NCBI RefSeq assembly: GCF_024586455.1
Contig: NC_065920.1
Coordinates: 18,810,144 to 18,874,143, forward strand
DNA length: 64,000 nt
DNA from: Bactrocera neohumeralis
Lineage: Eukaryota; Arthropoda; Insecta; Diptera; Tephritidae
Direction: 5' to 3'
Below are positions 1 to 12,100 of this stretch, piece after piece. A program made the translations under genes and the position numbers. Each line of letters begins with the position of its first letter. Position 1 is the stretch's first letter. Under the pieces are notes generated by a model. It had not been told where the DNA came from, made no database searches, and saw only the letters and a list, made by a program, of their open reading frames with translations.

Positions 1-550
1 CGACATGCAGTGCAAAGAAGCGCTTAGCAATGTATATCGACTGAATGCTATTCAAGTGCGGCCTATGTTTATGAAGCGTATGTATGTATGTATGTACATA
101 TATACTAATGATTTTAGCATATTTGTATGATCATTAATTTAATTAATTTGCAGTATGCATGTATGTATGTATATATGTGTTATGAAAGTATAAAGTAAAG
201 TTTTAAATACTTATGTGTGTTGTGTAATGGCCAATTCGAGTTTTAATTGTGTATGTATGTAGGTAGATGTGCATTTGGAGTTTTTAGTGCGGCATTTTTG
301 AGTTCGAAAATATTTTCGCAGCTCTTATGTAATCAAGATACCTTAATATTTCAAGGAAAGATTTTAGTATGTTAGTAATACTAGCATTGGATAACTGTCT
401 AGCACTATTTTTAACTTTCGAAAAATGTTAAGCCTGGAATATTAGTTTTCAATCCTAGAATATTTGAGGCTTTAACATAACTTACTTCTGTATGAAGTTT
501 TACAAAATTACCTATGAAGATTTATATATTTTTAGCATAAAATCTGAAGC
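1..550. other. AT-rich sequence, no gene recognised
   Basis: Presumed intron or 3' region of the lipid-transfer gene, with TATG microsatellite stretches. The first 60 bases are open on both strands, but nothing in them could be assigned. Confidence 0.4.
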
Positions 551-780
551 ATTTAGAGGTTATATACAGTTAGAATTTTGAAAAAATATCGTTTCGGTGA
601 ATATTTTCGAAGTTCCACGCAATTTGAAAAGGCGTTTCACAGTGCTTGGCAGTGCATTCCAAACATTAAACGTGTTTTTCTAAAAATGATGTTTTCAAAG
701 TCGGTGAACGACATTACTCGAAAATGGCTAAACCGATTAGTCTCACATTTTAATATGAGCTTCTAAATATATTTTTTATA
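551..780 (+). repeat. Partial copy of the TIR family also at 4577-5224
   Basis: Begins AGGTTATATACAGTTAGAAT and then follows the left third of the element at 4577 (GTGCATT..CAAAC..TTAAACG..GTTTTTCT, TTTTCAAAGTCGGTGA). The right end is missing. The small open frame here is part of this repeat. Confidence 0.7.
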
Positions 781-1385
781 CTCTTGCAACCTGTTGCTAC
801 AGAGCATTATAGTTTTGTTCACCTAACGGTTGTACGTATCACCTAAAACTAAGCGAAATAGATATAGGGTTATATATATGAATATAAATGACCAGGATGA
901 CGAGAAGACTTGAAATCCGGGTGCCTGTTTGTCTGTCCGACCGTCCGTCCGGTAACTTGAATAAAAATTGAGATATCTTGATGAAACTGGGTACACAGGT
1001 TTCTTAGTACAAAAATTCGCAGATGGGACCACTGCCACACCCACAAAACGTCATACTAACTAAACTAAATTAAGAAATAAAGCTGAAATTTGTCACAGTG
1101 GATCACAGTAGCAAGTTGCATCTGTGGGTAAAAAATTTTGAAAAAGTGGGAGTGGCCCCGACCTCTAATATGTTTAACGTACATATCTCCTAAACTACTT
1201 TCACTTTTCAGTACACAAATCAAGAATAAATGTATATAACGGGCAAATCAAAAAATTGTCCAAATCCAACAAAAACTGCTCAAGCCCCTAGGTTTCGAAC
1301 CCCTGTATCTATAGTTGAGTTTTGATCGAAAATATTGCTCAATGTGAGATATATAATTGGAAATCAGGAATAATCCTTCTCTGAC
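779..1385 (+). repeat. Dispersed fly repeat family B
   Basis: Starts TATACTCTTGCAACCTGTTG, then CTAACGGTTGTACGTATCAC, CTGTCCGACCGTCCGTCCGG and ACCACTGCCACACCCACAAA. This is the order of a repeat I recognise as common across higher flies. The right end is degenerate. Other copies are at 10040-10835 and 39690-39905 (both minus). Confidence 0.75.
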
Positions 1386-2130
1386 AATGGTATATCTGTA
1401 AGATATTTGTATATATGTATATTATATATAATTTTACATATATTTTAAATATTATATATGTATATGTATTCTTCTTAAGACAAAGTATTTCTATATAGAT
1501 TTCTATAAATATATTTGCATATTAACACAAAGAACCACATATACTATTGCGCGCCTAACACTGATGAGGAAGGTCTTATAACAAAAGAAGGTCTAAGCTC
1601 CGCCGCTTTTCGACATACATTTTGAGTTTCTTAATGTCGTGTAATTTTTTTTTTTTGCTGACTTTATTAAAATACCCAATTATTAATAACAAATTAGTAC
1701 TAAAATAAAGGAAAGAAAATATATTAATTAATTGGAGAATAAATAAAGCCACAAAAGCAACAAAAAAGTAATTAACAACATTCCGCTAAGAAGTCTACTT
1801 AATTGAAAATATATATTTAAAAACGTGTTTTAAGTAATTCCATAACAATTTCCAAGTTTATGGGATATAAATAAATTCAGTAAAATTGAATAACGCATGC
1901 AATTCATTAACGAAGTGGTTTTGAGAAATAGAGTGAATGAAAGAGAATTTTTTTTTGTAATTTAAGAAAGAGCAAATACTTCAAAAATGTACGTATTACT
2001 AGGTGACAGTCCAAATTTCAAAATAACAGGAGTTTCACGGCATTCCAATAAGCCTCAATTAAAACTATTTTTAACAAAACGCTAAATTATAATAAATTTG
2101 CGATTTTGGAGTTAATCAGACAAAAACAAG
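1386..2130. other. AT-rich sequence, nothing recognised
   Basis: A/T-rich intronic-type DNA with homopolymer runs; no coding signature or clear repeat structure. Confidence 0.4.
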
Positions 2131-2134
2131 AAAA

Positions 2135-2936
2135 AACGTTAACTTCGGCTGCACCGAAGCTAATATACCCTTCACAGGTGCATTTCTCTTAGCAACTATG
2201 TGTCCAGTTTGTATGGAAGTTATAAGCTAAAGTAATCCGATCCGAACAATTTCTTCGGAGATTATATTATTACCTTAAGCAGTAATGCATGTCAAATTTC
2301 GTGAAGATACCACGTCAAATGCGAAAGTTTTCCATACAAGACCTTGATTCCGATCATTCGGTTTGTATGGCAGCTATATGCTATAGTAAGCCGATCTGAA
2401 CAATTTCTTCCGATATTACATTATTTCTATGAACAATAACTCATACCAAATTTCGTGAAGATATATCGTCAAATGAGGAAGTTTCCCATGCAAGCATTTG
2501 ATTCCGATCATTCAGTTTGTATGGCAGCTATATGCTATAGTAAGCCGATCTGAACAATTTCTTCGTATATTACATTATTATCTTAGAAAATAACCTGTGC
2601 CAACTTTTGTGAAGATATATTGTCAAATGTGAAAGTTTTCCATACAAGAACTTGATTCCGTTCGTTCAGTTTGACAGCTATATGTTATAGTGGTCCGATA
2701 TCGGCAGTTCCGACAAATGAGCAGCTTCTTGAAGAGAAAATGACGTTTACAAAATTTCAAAACGATATCTTAAACACTGAGAGACTAGAGACAGACAGAC
2801 AGACGGACATGGCTAAATCGACTCAGCTCAACATACTGATCATATATATATACCCTTTGTAGGGTCTCCAAAGCTTTCTTCTGGGTGTTACAAACTTCGT
2901 AACAAACTTAATATACCCTGTTCAGGGTATAAAAAC
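2135..2936 (+). repeat. Dispersed repeat family A (153-bp monomers), nearly full length
   Basis: Opens with GTTAACTTCGGCTGCACCGAAGC (stem CTTCGG..CCGAAG) and TTCACAGGTGCATTTCT. Three monomers follow, marked by GTTTGTATGGCAGCTATATG and CCGATCTGAACAATTTCTTC. Then comes a unique 3' part (AGCTTCTTGAAGAGAAAATG, AGACAGACAGACGGACATGG). It ends in an imperfect hairpin, ATACCCTGTTCAGGGTAT. This is the most complete copy in the window. Confidence 0.8.
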
Positions 2937-3339
2937 ATTTGAATTTACTTAATAATTATTGGAAAACCCTGTATATCTGATTATTAATCTTGAATGTGTT
3001 AAAAATACAATTTTTCTAAAAATTAGTTTTCAAGTTAATGGATGTTTTTTTTTTAAATAATTTCCGGAAATATGCCGAAAGCGGTTTAATTAAATGAAAA
3101 ATGTTACTTAATTGTTTTATTAAAATAATTATTTGCTTTAAGCATTATAATCGCTAAGCGGATTTAGTAGGGAATTGTTGCCAATTTTTGTTTTTGTACA
3201 AACATATTAATATGCAGAAGTATTTGTAATAATTTGAATTATCTTAACGAATCTAAATCATGCAAATTTAAGAAATACTCATTTTTAAGTAATAACTGGA
3301 TGAGCCCACATGTCTGAAGCCGCTTCAGACTAGCTAAGA
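2937..3339. other. AT-rich sequence, nothing recognised
   Basis: No ORF, repeat boundary or regulatory site I can support. Confidence 0.35.
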
Positions 3340-4365
3340 AAATTTTATGTTTTTTATTTAAAAAAATTTCAACGATGATATGACACTTTTTTACAAAATC
3401 TTTTTTAAGAGTATACTATATTCTATCATTCATAATAATTTTTTTTCATTGAGTTATAAAATTCATAAGAAATAAAAAAATTTCCCAAAAATAATCAAAC
3501 TTTAACTGTTAATATCTTGTAAACGTTTGGGTTTACGAAAAAAACATAATATACCTTTTTTGTAGAGCATTCAATTTCCTACAAAATCTAAGGAACAAGA
3601 TATTTTTTCAAATAGTTGGAAGCGAGATATAAATTTTTCTATCTGATAATAAGAAAAAATAGAAAACTGTATGTAGGAGGACCTTCCCGTTACAATTAAA
3701 AACTCATGTTTGGAGAGGCTTTCTTATACCTGAGACAGACATGTAGTAACAATACCATATATAGTACAAATACCACATGTGTGTCACCAAATACCAGCAA
3801 AATACCATATGAGCAATGTAGTATTTTGCTGGTAACAATACTAGGATACTTCATTATGGTATTTGTATAAACACAGCTAAAAAACAGGTAACAAACTTTG
3901 CTAAAAGCTTTTACACAAAAGCTCTTCGAAATATTCTGTCAAAATGTCTTAAAAAATTAATTATTGAAATAGAAAACAAAATATTTTTCACAATTTTTCT
4001 TCCGGAAAAGCAGACAATGTCTCATTTTATGTGAGGATTCTAGAGAGACTTTAACCAAATCGCTTTTTTGCGATGAAAATAGATTAACTTTACAGTATTT
4101 AATATAATTATACTTATTTTCTCCATAACACACATCTACATATTTATTGTTTACATTTTTTTTTTAATATTTAATGCCTATGAAACAAAGGTAGTATTTC
4201 AGTTTACTACATTGCCGTGTGTGTCACCAACGTAGTAAACAGAATACCATGATACCTTTACTATGGTATTGTTACATGTCTGTCTCGGGTATTAGAGGAG
4301 CCTATTTTTCCGAGTACCAAACGAAAAAAAAAAAATTATTTTTGATTCACCCTAATGTACATACT
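3340..4365 (+). repeat. Old repeat (family F), split by a MITE insertion
   Basis: The left part shares GAGTTATAAAATTCATAA and GTTTACGAAAA, and the right part shares CACCCTAATGTRCATA, with 60095-60365 in the same order. In this copy the two parts are separated by the inverted-repeat element at 3727-4292. Confidence 0.5.
3727..4292. mobile_element. MITE-like element with inverted termini
   Basis: The left end TACCTGAGACAGACATGTAG and right end CATGTCTGTCTCGGGTA are reverse complements apart from a mismatch. The similarity continues inward (TAACAATACCAT; TGTGTGTCACCAA inverted at both sides). About 566 bp, no coding capacity, flanked by TA-containing bases. Confidence 0.7.
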
Positions 4366-4576
4366 TATGTATATCGAAAATCAATGTTCGAAAAATACTC
4401 CGGATTAGTTAAACTTTGGCAATAAAAAATCGATTTTTTTAATTCTAGTCTAGAATGCCCCCTTAAGGTACTGGCTCAACAGGATTGAAAGTCAAAAAAG
4501 TTTTTTTGAAATTAGATTTCGTTTTCTAATACATATAGGGACTTTTTATGATTAAAAAATCAAAATACTGGTGGTT

Positions 4577-5224
4577 AAGGGGTTATATACAGTTAGAATT
4601 TTCAAAAAATCGACTTTTTTATTTTAATTTCTTAATGTACATATATTTAAGAATACACACAGAAAGACGTTTCAGAGTGCCTAGAAGTGCATTTCAAACT
4701 TTAAACGCGTTTTTCTCAAAATGGTGTTTTCAAAGTCGGTGACCAACATTTCTCGAAAACGGTTAAATCAATTCGTCTCGAATTTTAACACTAGGTTCTT
4801 AAATATATATTTTTAGTAATTTATATATATTTTTAGTAATTAATAGACATTTTTTTAATCAATAAATATTTTTTTACTAACAATTTAAGTCCGAAATTGT
4901 AGTCAAAAATCGTTTATTTTTTTAGAAACCGCCATATTGTCAAAAAAATTTATTTTGCTTATTCCTTCGATTAACTACTAGATTTACCATTAATTAAACG
5001 AAATCTGTTTGGGTTTTTTTTATTTCAGAGGATCCCGTTCAGAGATATAGTGGTCACCGCAAAACGTCTTTTTTGAGAAGAGCTGTAGTTTCTGTCCAAA
5101 TAAATATTTTTACTAATACTAAGTCTTAAAATACAGTTAAAAGATTTTTTTTAAAAGTTAAAGTTTTCTCCCAAAAAAATCTGGAAAAATCGTTTCGGCC
5201 TTCTAACTGAATATAACCCCTTAG
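4577..5224. mobile_element. MITE-like element with inverted termini (family C)
   Basis: The left end AAGGGGTTATATACAGTTAG and right end CTTCTAACTGAATATAACCC plus CTTA are inverted repeats of about 24 bp. About 648 bp, non-coding. The sequences on either side (GGTACTGGCTCAACRGGATT) resemble each other, so the insertion sits in a duplicated context. A partial copy is at 551-780. Confidence 0.7.
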
Positions 5225-6789
5225 GTACTGGCTCAACGGGATTGAGAGTCAAAAAATTTGTTTACATTCGATTTTGTTTTCTATATACACATTAGAATTA
5301 TTTTTAGTGAAATTACGATTAAAAAAAAATCAAATATCTCAAAAGAGTGGTGAATAAGTATTATCTCCAGAACGACGAGTTCGGTTTTGAAGTCAGTTCA
5401 ATTTTCTGCTAGAAGGTGCTGTGAAACAATGTTACTATATTTTAAATTTTTAAGGCTGAAATAAAAATTGTTTGTGCATATTTCTTAGTAATTTCTTAGA
5501 ATTCTTACAAAGCTTTCTACCAAGGCCAATTTTATCAATTTGAACAAAAAGAGAACAAAATATAGCGCTTTTATAGGAAAATTAAACAATAAGTGGTATA
5601 AGTCGCATGTGGTTTTATATATTGTAATCTTCTAAAAGCATTTGCTTTTTTAAAGAATAAATTAAATCATTTTAGTCAAATTTAGCCACTTAAGTTCAAC
5701 TTTTAAAAATTTGAAATCTTTTTCAAAAGAATCCTATTGAGTGAAGCTGTATAGAAACAAATTCCTTAAATCTACTATATTTTATTTGAAGCCCAAACTT
5801 TGCAGTTAAATTTTTATAGCATAGTTATAACTATAATATATATATAATAATTATAAGACACACTATAAAAAGAAATTAAAAACCTATACTAAATCAGCCA
5901 AAGCAGAAAAAAAAGGCGAAACAAAAAATGTTCAAAATGTATTCAAAACTTTAACACATTTTAGCAAGAACGGGAAGGGGAGTGTTACAAGAAAATGTGT
6001 TATTTGAGCATTAAAATATAGGAAGCATAAACCGCATAAACCGCAAAACTCACAACACTACGTTTCAATGGAAACAGAAAATTCGGTAAAAATAAAAACA
6101 AAAACCAAAAATCAAAATAAAATAAAAAAATTTTAAAATTCCAACATAACCTGCAAGTAGAAATCCAACTAAAATAGCCATAATGCAAATTGAATGCTTA
6201 ATAATAAGAATTTTGCTTAAAATATTAGAAGAATTTAATGAGTTTTTTTATATACCTTATTTGCTTGTTGAGCTTTCTGTTTTGTTTTCAAATGAATTGT
6301 AGGCAGATTTTGAGATTTTGTACGATTTGATTTTGTTGTTGTACATTGTAGATATTATGTGGTAATATGTAATACGAGTATGTCGGTGTTTGTTTTTTGT
6401 TTTGGTGGGTAAGAGTAGAATTGTTTCCATTTGATTGTTGTTGTTTGTTTGTTTTGGAATTCCGAAAATATTTTACAATATATATATATACCATATATAC
6501 GAATATTGTGTATCGAACGTTAATTGTTTGATTACATATGTATGTAATATGGGGAGTATATTATATATAAATGTTGGCAATTTAGCACACATCGAGAATT
6601 TTGTTGAAAAAGAGAGAGAAAAGAGAAAAAACAAAAATGAAATTTTAAAATATAATTTTTTTTTTACAGTTGACTTTTTTCACTTGTGAAAGTTATATGC
6701 ATATGTATGTATGTATTATGATTCAAACGGTTGTAGGGCCTATGGAAAGTGTTTAAGAAAAGTGAGAAACTAATTTAGAATTTTAATTA
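5225..6789. other. AT-rich intronic sequence
   Basis: Mostly A/T-rich DNA with a (TA)n run near 6478-6490 and TATG repeats near 6700. Small open frames here are low complexity (Tyr/Phe/Ile or Asn/Gln-rich) and not convincing. Confidence 0.4.
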
Positions 6790-7600
6790 AATCCGATCTG
6801 AACGATTTGTGCGGAGATTAAAGCACTGCCTTGGGTAATAATGTATGCCAAATTTCGTGAAGATAACTCGTCAAATAAAAAAACATTCCAAACGAGAACT
6901 TTATTTTGATTGTTCACTTTGTATGGCAGCTATATGGTAAAGTGGTCGGATCGGAACAATTTCTGCGGACATTAAAGCACTGCCTTGGATAGTAATATAT
7001 GCCAAATTTGGTGAAGATATCTGTACAAATAAAAATACTTTCCATACGAGAACTTGATTTTAATTGTGTAGTTTGTATGGCATATATATGCTATAGTGAT
7101 CCGATGTGAACAAACGTTCGGAGATTGTAGCGCTACTTTCGATAACAATATATGCTTAATTTCGTGACCATAATTTATCAAATAAAAAAAGTTTTCTGTA
7201 CGAGGACTTCATTTTGATTGTTCAGTTTGCATAGCAACTATATGCTATAGTGATACGATCTGAACAATTTCTTCGGAAATTGCATAATTGCTTTAGATAA
7301 AAATCCATGCTTAATTTCGTGAGTATACCTCTTCAAATGAAGAAGTTTTCCATACCAGATTCCGGCCATTCAGTTTGTATGGCAGCTACATATGTATATG
7401 CTATAGCCGACCCATATTTGAAAAAATGAGCCGCTTCTTGAATTTCAGATCGATATCTCACAAATTGACGGACTATTTCGTATATATAAAGACAGACGGA
7501 CATATAACTCAAAATCGACTCAGCTTTAAGAATATATCGAGCTCTAACAGTTCAACTTTTATAATACCGAAAAAGCCATTAAACGAAAGCTTTTAGAAAA
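6790..7600 (+). repeat. Dispersed repeat family A, truncated 5' end
   Basis: Four to five degenerate monomers (CCGATCTGAACGATTTGTGC; TTTGTATGGCAGCTATATGG; TATGCCAAATTTCGTGAAGA). Then the 3' unique part with TGAGCCGCTTCTTGAATTTC and AAAGACAGACGGACATATAA. Plus orientation. Confidence 0.75.
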
Positions 7601-7656
7601 TCTGTAAGTTTTAAGTTTTCATCTATTTTTGTAGTAAAAAAAATTAATATACATAC

Positions 7657-8264
7657 TATATATCGGGTGATTTTTTAAGAGCTTGATAACTTTTTTTAAA
7701 AAAACGCATAAAATTTGCAAAATCTCATCGGTTCTTTATTTGAAACGTTAGATTGGTTCATGACATTTACTTTTTGAAGATAATTTCATTCAAATGTTGA
7801 CTCATGTGGTTTCAACAAGATGGCGCTACATGCCACACAGCTCGCGATTCTATGGCCATTTTGAGGGAAAACTTCGGAGAACAATTCATCTCAAGAAATG
7901 GACCCGTAAGTTGGCCACCAAGATCATGCGATTTAACGCCTTTAGACTATTTTTTGTGGGGCTACGTCAAGTCTAAAGTCTACAGAAATAAGCCAGCAAC
8001 TATTCCAGCTTTGGAAGACAACATTTCCGAAGAAATTCGGGCTATTCCGGCCGAAATGCTCGAAAAAGTTGCCCAAAATTGGACTTTCCGAATGGACCAC
8101 CTAAGACGCAGCCGCGGTCAACATTTAAATGAAATTATCTTCAAAAAGTAAATGTCATGAACCAATCTAACGTTTCAAATAAAGAACCGATGAGATTTTG
8201 CAAATTTTATGCGTTTTTTTTTAAAAAAAAGTTATCAAGCTCTTAAAAAATCACCCGATATATA
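7657..8264 (+). mobile_element. Young IS630/Tc1/mariner derivative with very long inverted repeats (fold-back form)
   Basis: The left arm 7657-7800 and right arm 8118-8264 are near-identical inverted repeats of about 145 bp, starting TATCGGGTGATTTTTTAAGA at each end, with TA-type flanks. The unique middle encodes the 3' part of a transposase. Because the right arm covers the end of the gene, the left arm carries that gene end in reverse. The few differences between arms are mainly A/T run lengths plus one visible substitution, so the structure is recent. Confidence 0.88.
7804..8151 (+). pseudogene. C-terminal fragment of IS630/Tc1/mariner transposase
   Basis: 115 open codons starting WFQQDGATCHTARDSMAILR, with WPPRSCDLTPLDYFLWGYVK and ending RSRGQHLNEIIFKK before TAA. 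The FQQDGA and DLTPLDYF motifs are two of the catalytic-domain acidic sites. The N-terminal DNA-binding half and first acidic site are absent, so it cannot make an active enzyme alone. The remaining frame is undamaged. Confidence 0.88.
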
Positions 8265-8985
8265 TTTTTTTAATTTTTTTTAAATATTTTTTTAAGAACT
8301 AAGTTGCTGAATTACTATAAAACGTATGGGAAGCCTTGGAAAAAATTATCTATAATTCTTAATTCACTTTCCATAAATGCCTGCAGTTGATAATTTTCAA
8401 ATTTTCAGCTGTCGAAAATCGTAAATGATTTCGAATGTGAAGGAATAAAATTTGAGAAAATTGAAAATCGTAGGCATGCAAAAAGTTATAACGAGACATT
8501 ATCCGCATATTTGAGTATTTAATACATAATTTAAATGAAAATTTAAAATTGATGATTAATTAGAAAAAAAATTAATAAAAATTTAACAACTATTTACAAT
8601 AAACAAGAATTTAGCAATGGAAAACAGGAAAAATGAATGAAATCGAAACAAATAATGTAAATAATAAAATCAAAGTAAACAAAACCGTTATTAAAAATAG
8701 AAATTAAAATAATACTAAAAAAAAAGATAAATTAAATTAAATAAACTAAAACACAAATAAACATGAAAACAAATATAACAACGCAAGCTCAATTCAAAAC
8801 CAAAAAATACAGAAATAAAAAATTATTTATAGTAAAAACAAAACGTTCAAACTAAACAAACAAAAACACATAGAAAGAAATTTAAATGAGTTTTAAAAAA
8901 TTGTTCGATTATGTATTAAGTTTGAAAAATAGTGTTTAAGAAGGAAGAAAAAATAAAGTAACAATTAACAACAAAACAACAATAC
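8265..8985. other. AT-rich intron next to Bltp3 exon
   Basis: Very A-rich sequence (many AAATAAA and AAACAAA runs), no recognised feature. Confidence 0.4.
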
Positions 8986-9100
8986 CTGCAATTCATCCCA
9001 AGGAATGGCGCCACATTCATCGCACGAAACAGCGGCCACCTGCAGGCGCAGTGAAGAAGCATTACCCTCATTTTGACGTATCAATTCAACTGTTGTTAAT
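8986..9100 (-). CDS. Bltp3: Bltp3 exon, last one visible
   Basis: After an acceptor in TTTCGATAG it reads LTTVELIRQNEGNASSLRLQ and VAAVSCDECGAIPWDELQ, ending CAG|GTATTG in phase 0. The strand-like LTTVELI and VAAVSC segments fit the C-terminal lipid-transfer repeats. No following exon could be recognised between 1 and 8985, so the gene continues past the left edge. Confidence 0.87.
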
Positions 9101-12100
9101 CTATCGAAATTAAAAAAAATAATTAACAACTTACTTTTCACAACTATTACACAAACTCAAGCGTCTTGCCGCACGCACCTAAAAGTTGCCATTGATACCA
9201 AATCGCGTCGCCGCCACGTGCTTGCTTCGGATGGCTCTGACGGTGATGATAAGTTAGTTTTGTTGTAACCAGGTTCCTCTAGCACTTCGCTGGCTACTTC
9301 GACGGGTGATGCTTTCAAGTTGGTGTCATTGGTGAAGGGATTTAATCTTTAAATAAATTATTTAATATATTAATGATAGCAATAAATTGGTTCAAATTTA
9401 ATTGGCCTTCGCTGAAGTCATACCTAAACATTACATCAATGCAATCCATGGTCTTGTCGTCGCCCATAACAATGGCGAAATTTTCCGAATCGGAACTAAT
9501 ATCACTTTGTATGGAGAATGTGTCACTGGTGTCATCGTTTGGTGTACCAGATTTGATGGCGGAATCAATGGACGTCATAAAACTGGAGAAGCCTTTTTTC
9601 ATAGACATCAGACCTGAAAGGTGTTAAATTTTATTTAATATGTTGTGGATTTAGAGTAGATCTAAAAGATTGCAGAGGCCGAACATAGTATAATTTTATT
9701 TTTTCAAAACTGTCAGAAAAAGGTAAAAAAAAAATCAACCTTTTCATATTTCGATAGGTTATGCCATTAAAAATATCAAACTAACTCAACAACCGCTTCA
9801 TTTTATCAGCTCCGCCAGTGATTGCTCGGAGACAAATGAACCGAACACTATCAATTTTTTTTCTATGTTCACATTGTATTTTCCATGGAATTTTAGCAGG
9901 CCAAACAAGACCGAAATTTTGGGTAAAATTCATATTTTTATTTTTTAATTGGACTTGAACTGTTTTGGTTCGATTTGGATAATTTTTGGTCATAAGGTGG
10001 CATACTTTAAAAGCACAATTCGGGCAAGGTTTTATCTCGTTATATTAATTTCTTCTAGAATTTAAAATTGTTTTATATGGGAAGTAGCCGTGGTTGTAGT
10101 CCAATTTCGTCCATTTTCGTCCATTTTCACAATATTATATAGGAATATTGAAATAATGTCTCGTTCCGACTTTAGATGAAATAGGTCGAGCAGGTCCTGA
10201 GATATGGAATTTCACCTAAATGAGAATGGTGCTGTCTATTCTCTAATTTTAACCCCGGCTCTTATGAAGCTGTCTCATACCATCTCGGAGTTTTTGATTA
10301 TTATCGCTTTTAGTAATTTTTAACAATACCGTTATATGGGGAAAGAACGGAGTTATGATCCGATTTCAATAATTTTCACACTGTTCGTAGGGGTTCTTAT
10401 AGCATTTATCTTGAAGAAATTTGATTTTGACTTGAACGGTTTGCGTGATATGTATTGGCGGGACCACGCTCACATTTTCAAAATTTTTAGTCCACAGGTG
10501 ACCGTTGCTACAGTTATCAGTGATTTAGTGCTTAGTTATGGCACTTTATATGTTTTCCTTTAATGGTGTTTTGAGGACGTGACAGTGGTCCGATTACGTC
10601 CATCTATGATCTCGTCCTTACTTGTTTTTACTTGCCAAGAAACATATTTACCAAGTTTCATTACGAGATCTCAATTTTTTCTCAAGTTAAAACTTGCACG
10701 GACAGACAGACAGACAGTCACTCGGATTTCAACTCGTCTCATTATTCTGATCATTTACATATGTGTATATGCAACCCTATATATAACTCGATTAGTTTCC
10801 AATGAACCAAATTATTAAAGTTTGTAGCAACAAGTTGTATAAAATACAATGCCCTAACCTCCCTTAAATACATTTTTTATATAAGAAAAAATTGCAAAGT
10901 ATCGAATAAATTACTTAAGATTCCTTATTTTATCTAGCCAAAAATTCTATTCTGACTTTTGTTTAAATAATGGGTTGTCAAAAAATTCTTGCGGTATTTT
11001 TATTGAATTTTTTTTTTTAATTGAAATTGAAATGAATTTTTGATGAGTCATGCCCAGCTCTTGACTGATGCTACGGCTGCTGCCGGTTTCTTTCGACCAA
11101 TTCAGCGATTTTATCGCAATTTTCGACGACAGGCCTTCCGGAACGTGGCGCATCTTCGGCCACCTCTACACCAGAACGAAAACGTTAAAACCATCGTTGT
11201 GCGGTGGAAATGGAAACTGTATCGGGTCCATAAACTGCACAAATTTTATTGGCGGCTTGAGATGCATTTTTGCCTTTATCGTAGTAGTACTGTAAAATAT
11301 GCCGTATTTTCTCTTTATTTTGCTCCATGTTTGCGACGCTATAACTCACGAACGACTTAAAAGAAACGACAATCAATCAAACACGTGATAGCGCGTGAAG
11401 TGAGCTTTCCAAAAAGGTACAGCATGACCCGATGCGACGAATAAAACTAGAACTACGCGCTTTCAGCGCCAACTAGCAAGACTTTTTTGACAACCTATTA
11501 TATTCTTTCGACACCTAACCTGTTATATGATTTATCTTAACCTCACTTTTGCCGTTCACTTCAAAATACAACTAAATAATAATATAAAAAAATTATATTT
11601 TCCTTACTAGAATTGATTTCCTTCGTTATGCTGGTCGCATCGCCCGAATTCGAAGTTCGTGCTGAGCGCACGCTCTTCGTCGATGCTGTAATGGACTGCG
11701 AATAAACACCAGTATCAGGACGTGAACCCTGACTGGGTGTAGAGGACGCTACAGTGGGTGTACTTTGAATTTGCACATTGTAACTGTAAAGCAAAAAGAC
11801 AAAATTAATAATTAAAAACGGTTGTTACCGTGTAATCAACAACAGCAATTACTCACCCATGCGTATTTGGATTTGAAGTATGCATAACACCATCAAAAAG
11901 CGGTTCATTAGTGACCGGCGAGGGTGTCTCCACACTACCATATATATTACTCTTCACTTGCTCTAACGGTGGTGTAGGCCATATAGTATTTGTACCTGCC
12001 AAAGGAAGTGATAAATTAGGTAATCCATTATACGAAATGCATGCAATATTTGCGCCAGTGATAAGTATTTCATAGCACGAGTAGTGATTGCTTGAAAGTT

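Noticed and set aside
2..90. Open stretch at the left edge (plus-strand DMQCKEALSNVYRLNAIQ; minus-strand open in one frame)
   Set aside because: Too short, cut by the window edge, no known motif; the minus frame in phase with the last Bltp3 exon hits a stop.
2671..2862. Small open frames in family A repeats (also at 7375, 17860, 20085, 50939, 53434)
   Set aside because: They recur with the repeat copies and differ by frameshifts; repeat-derived, not genes.
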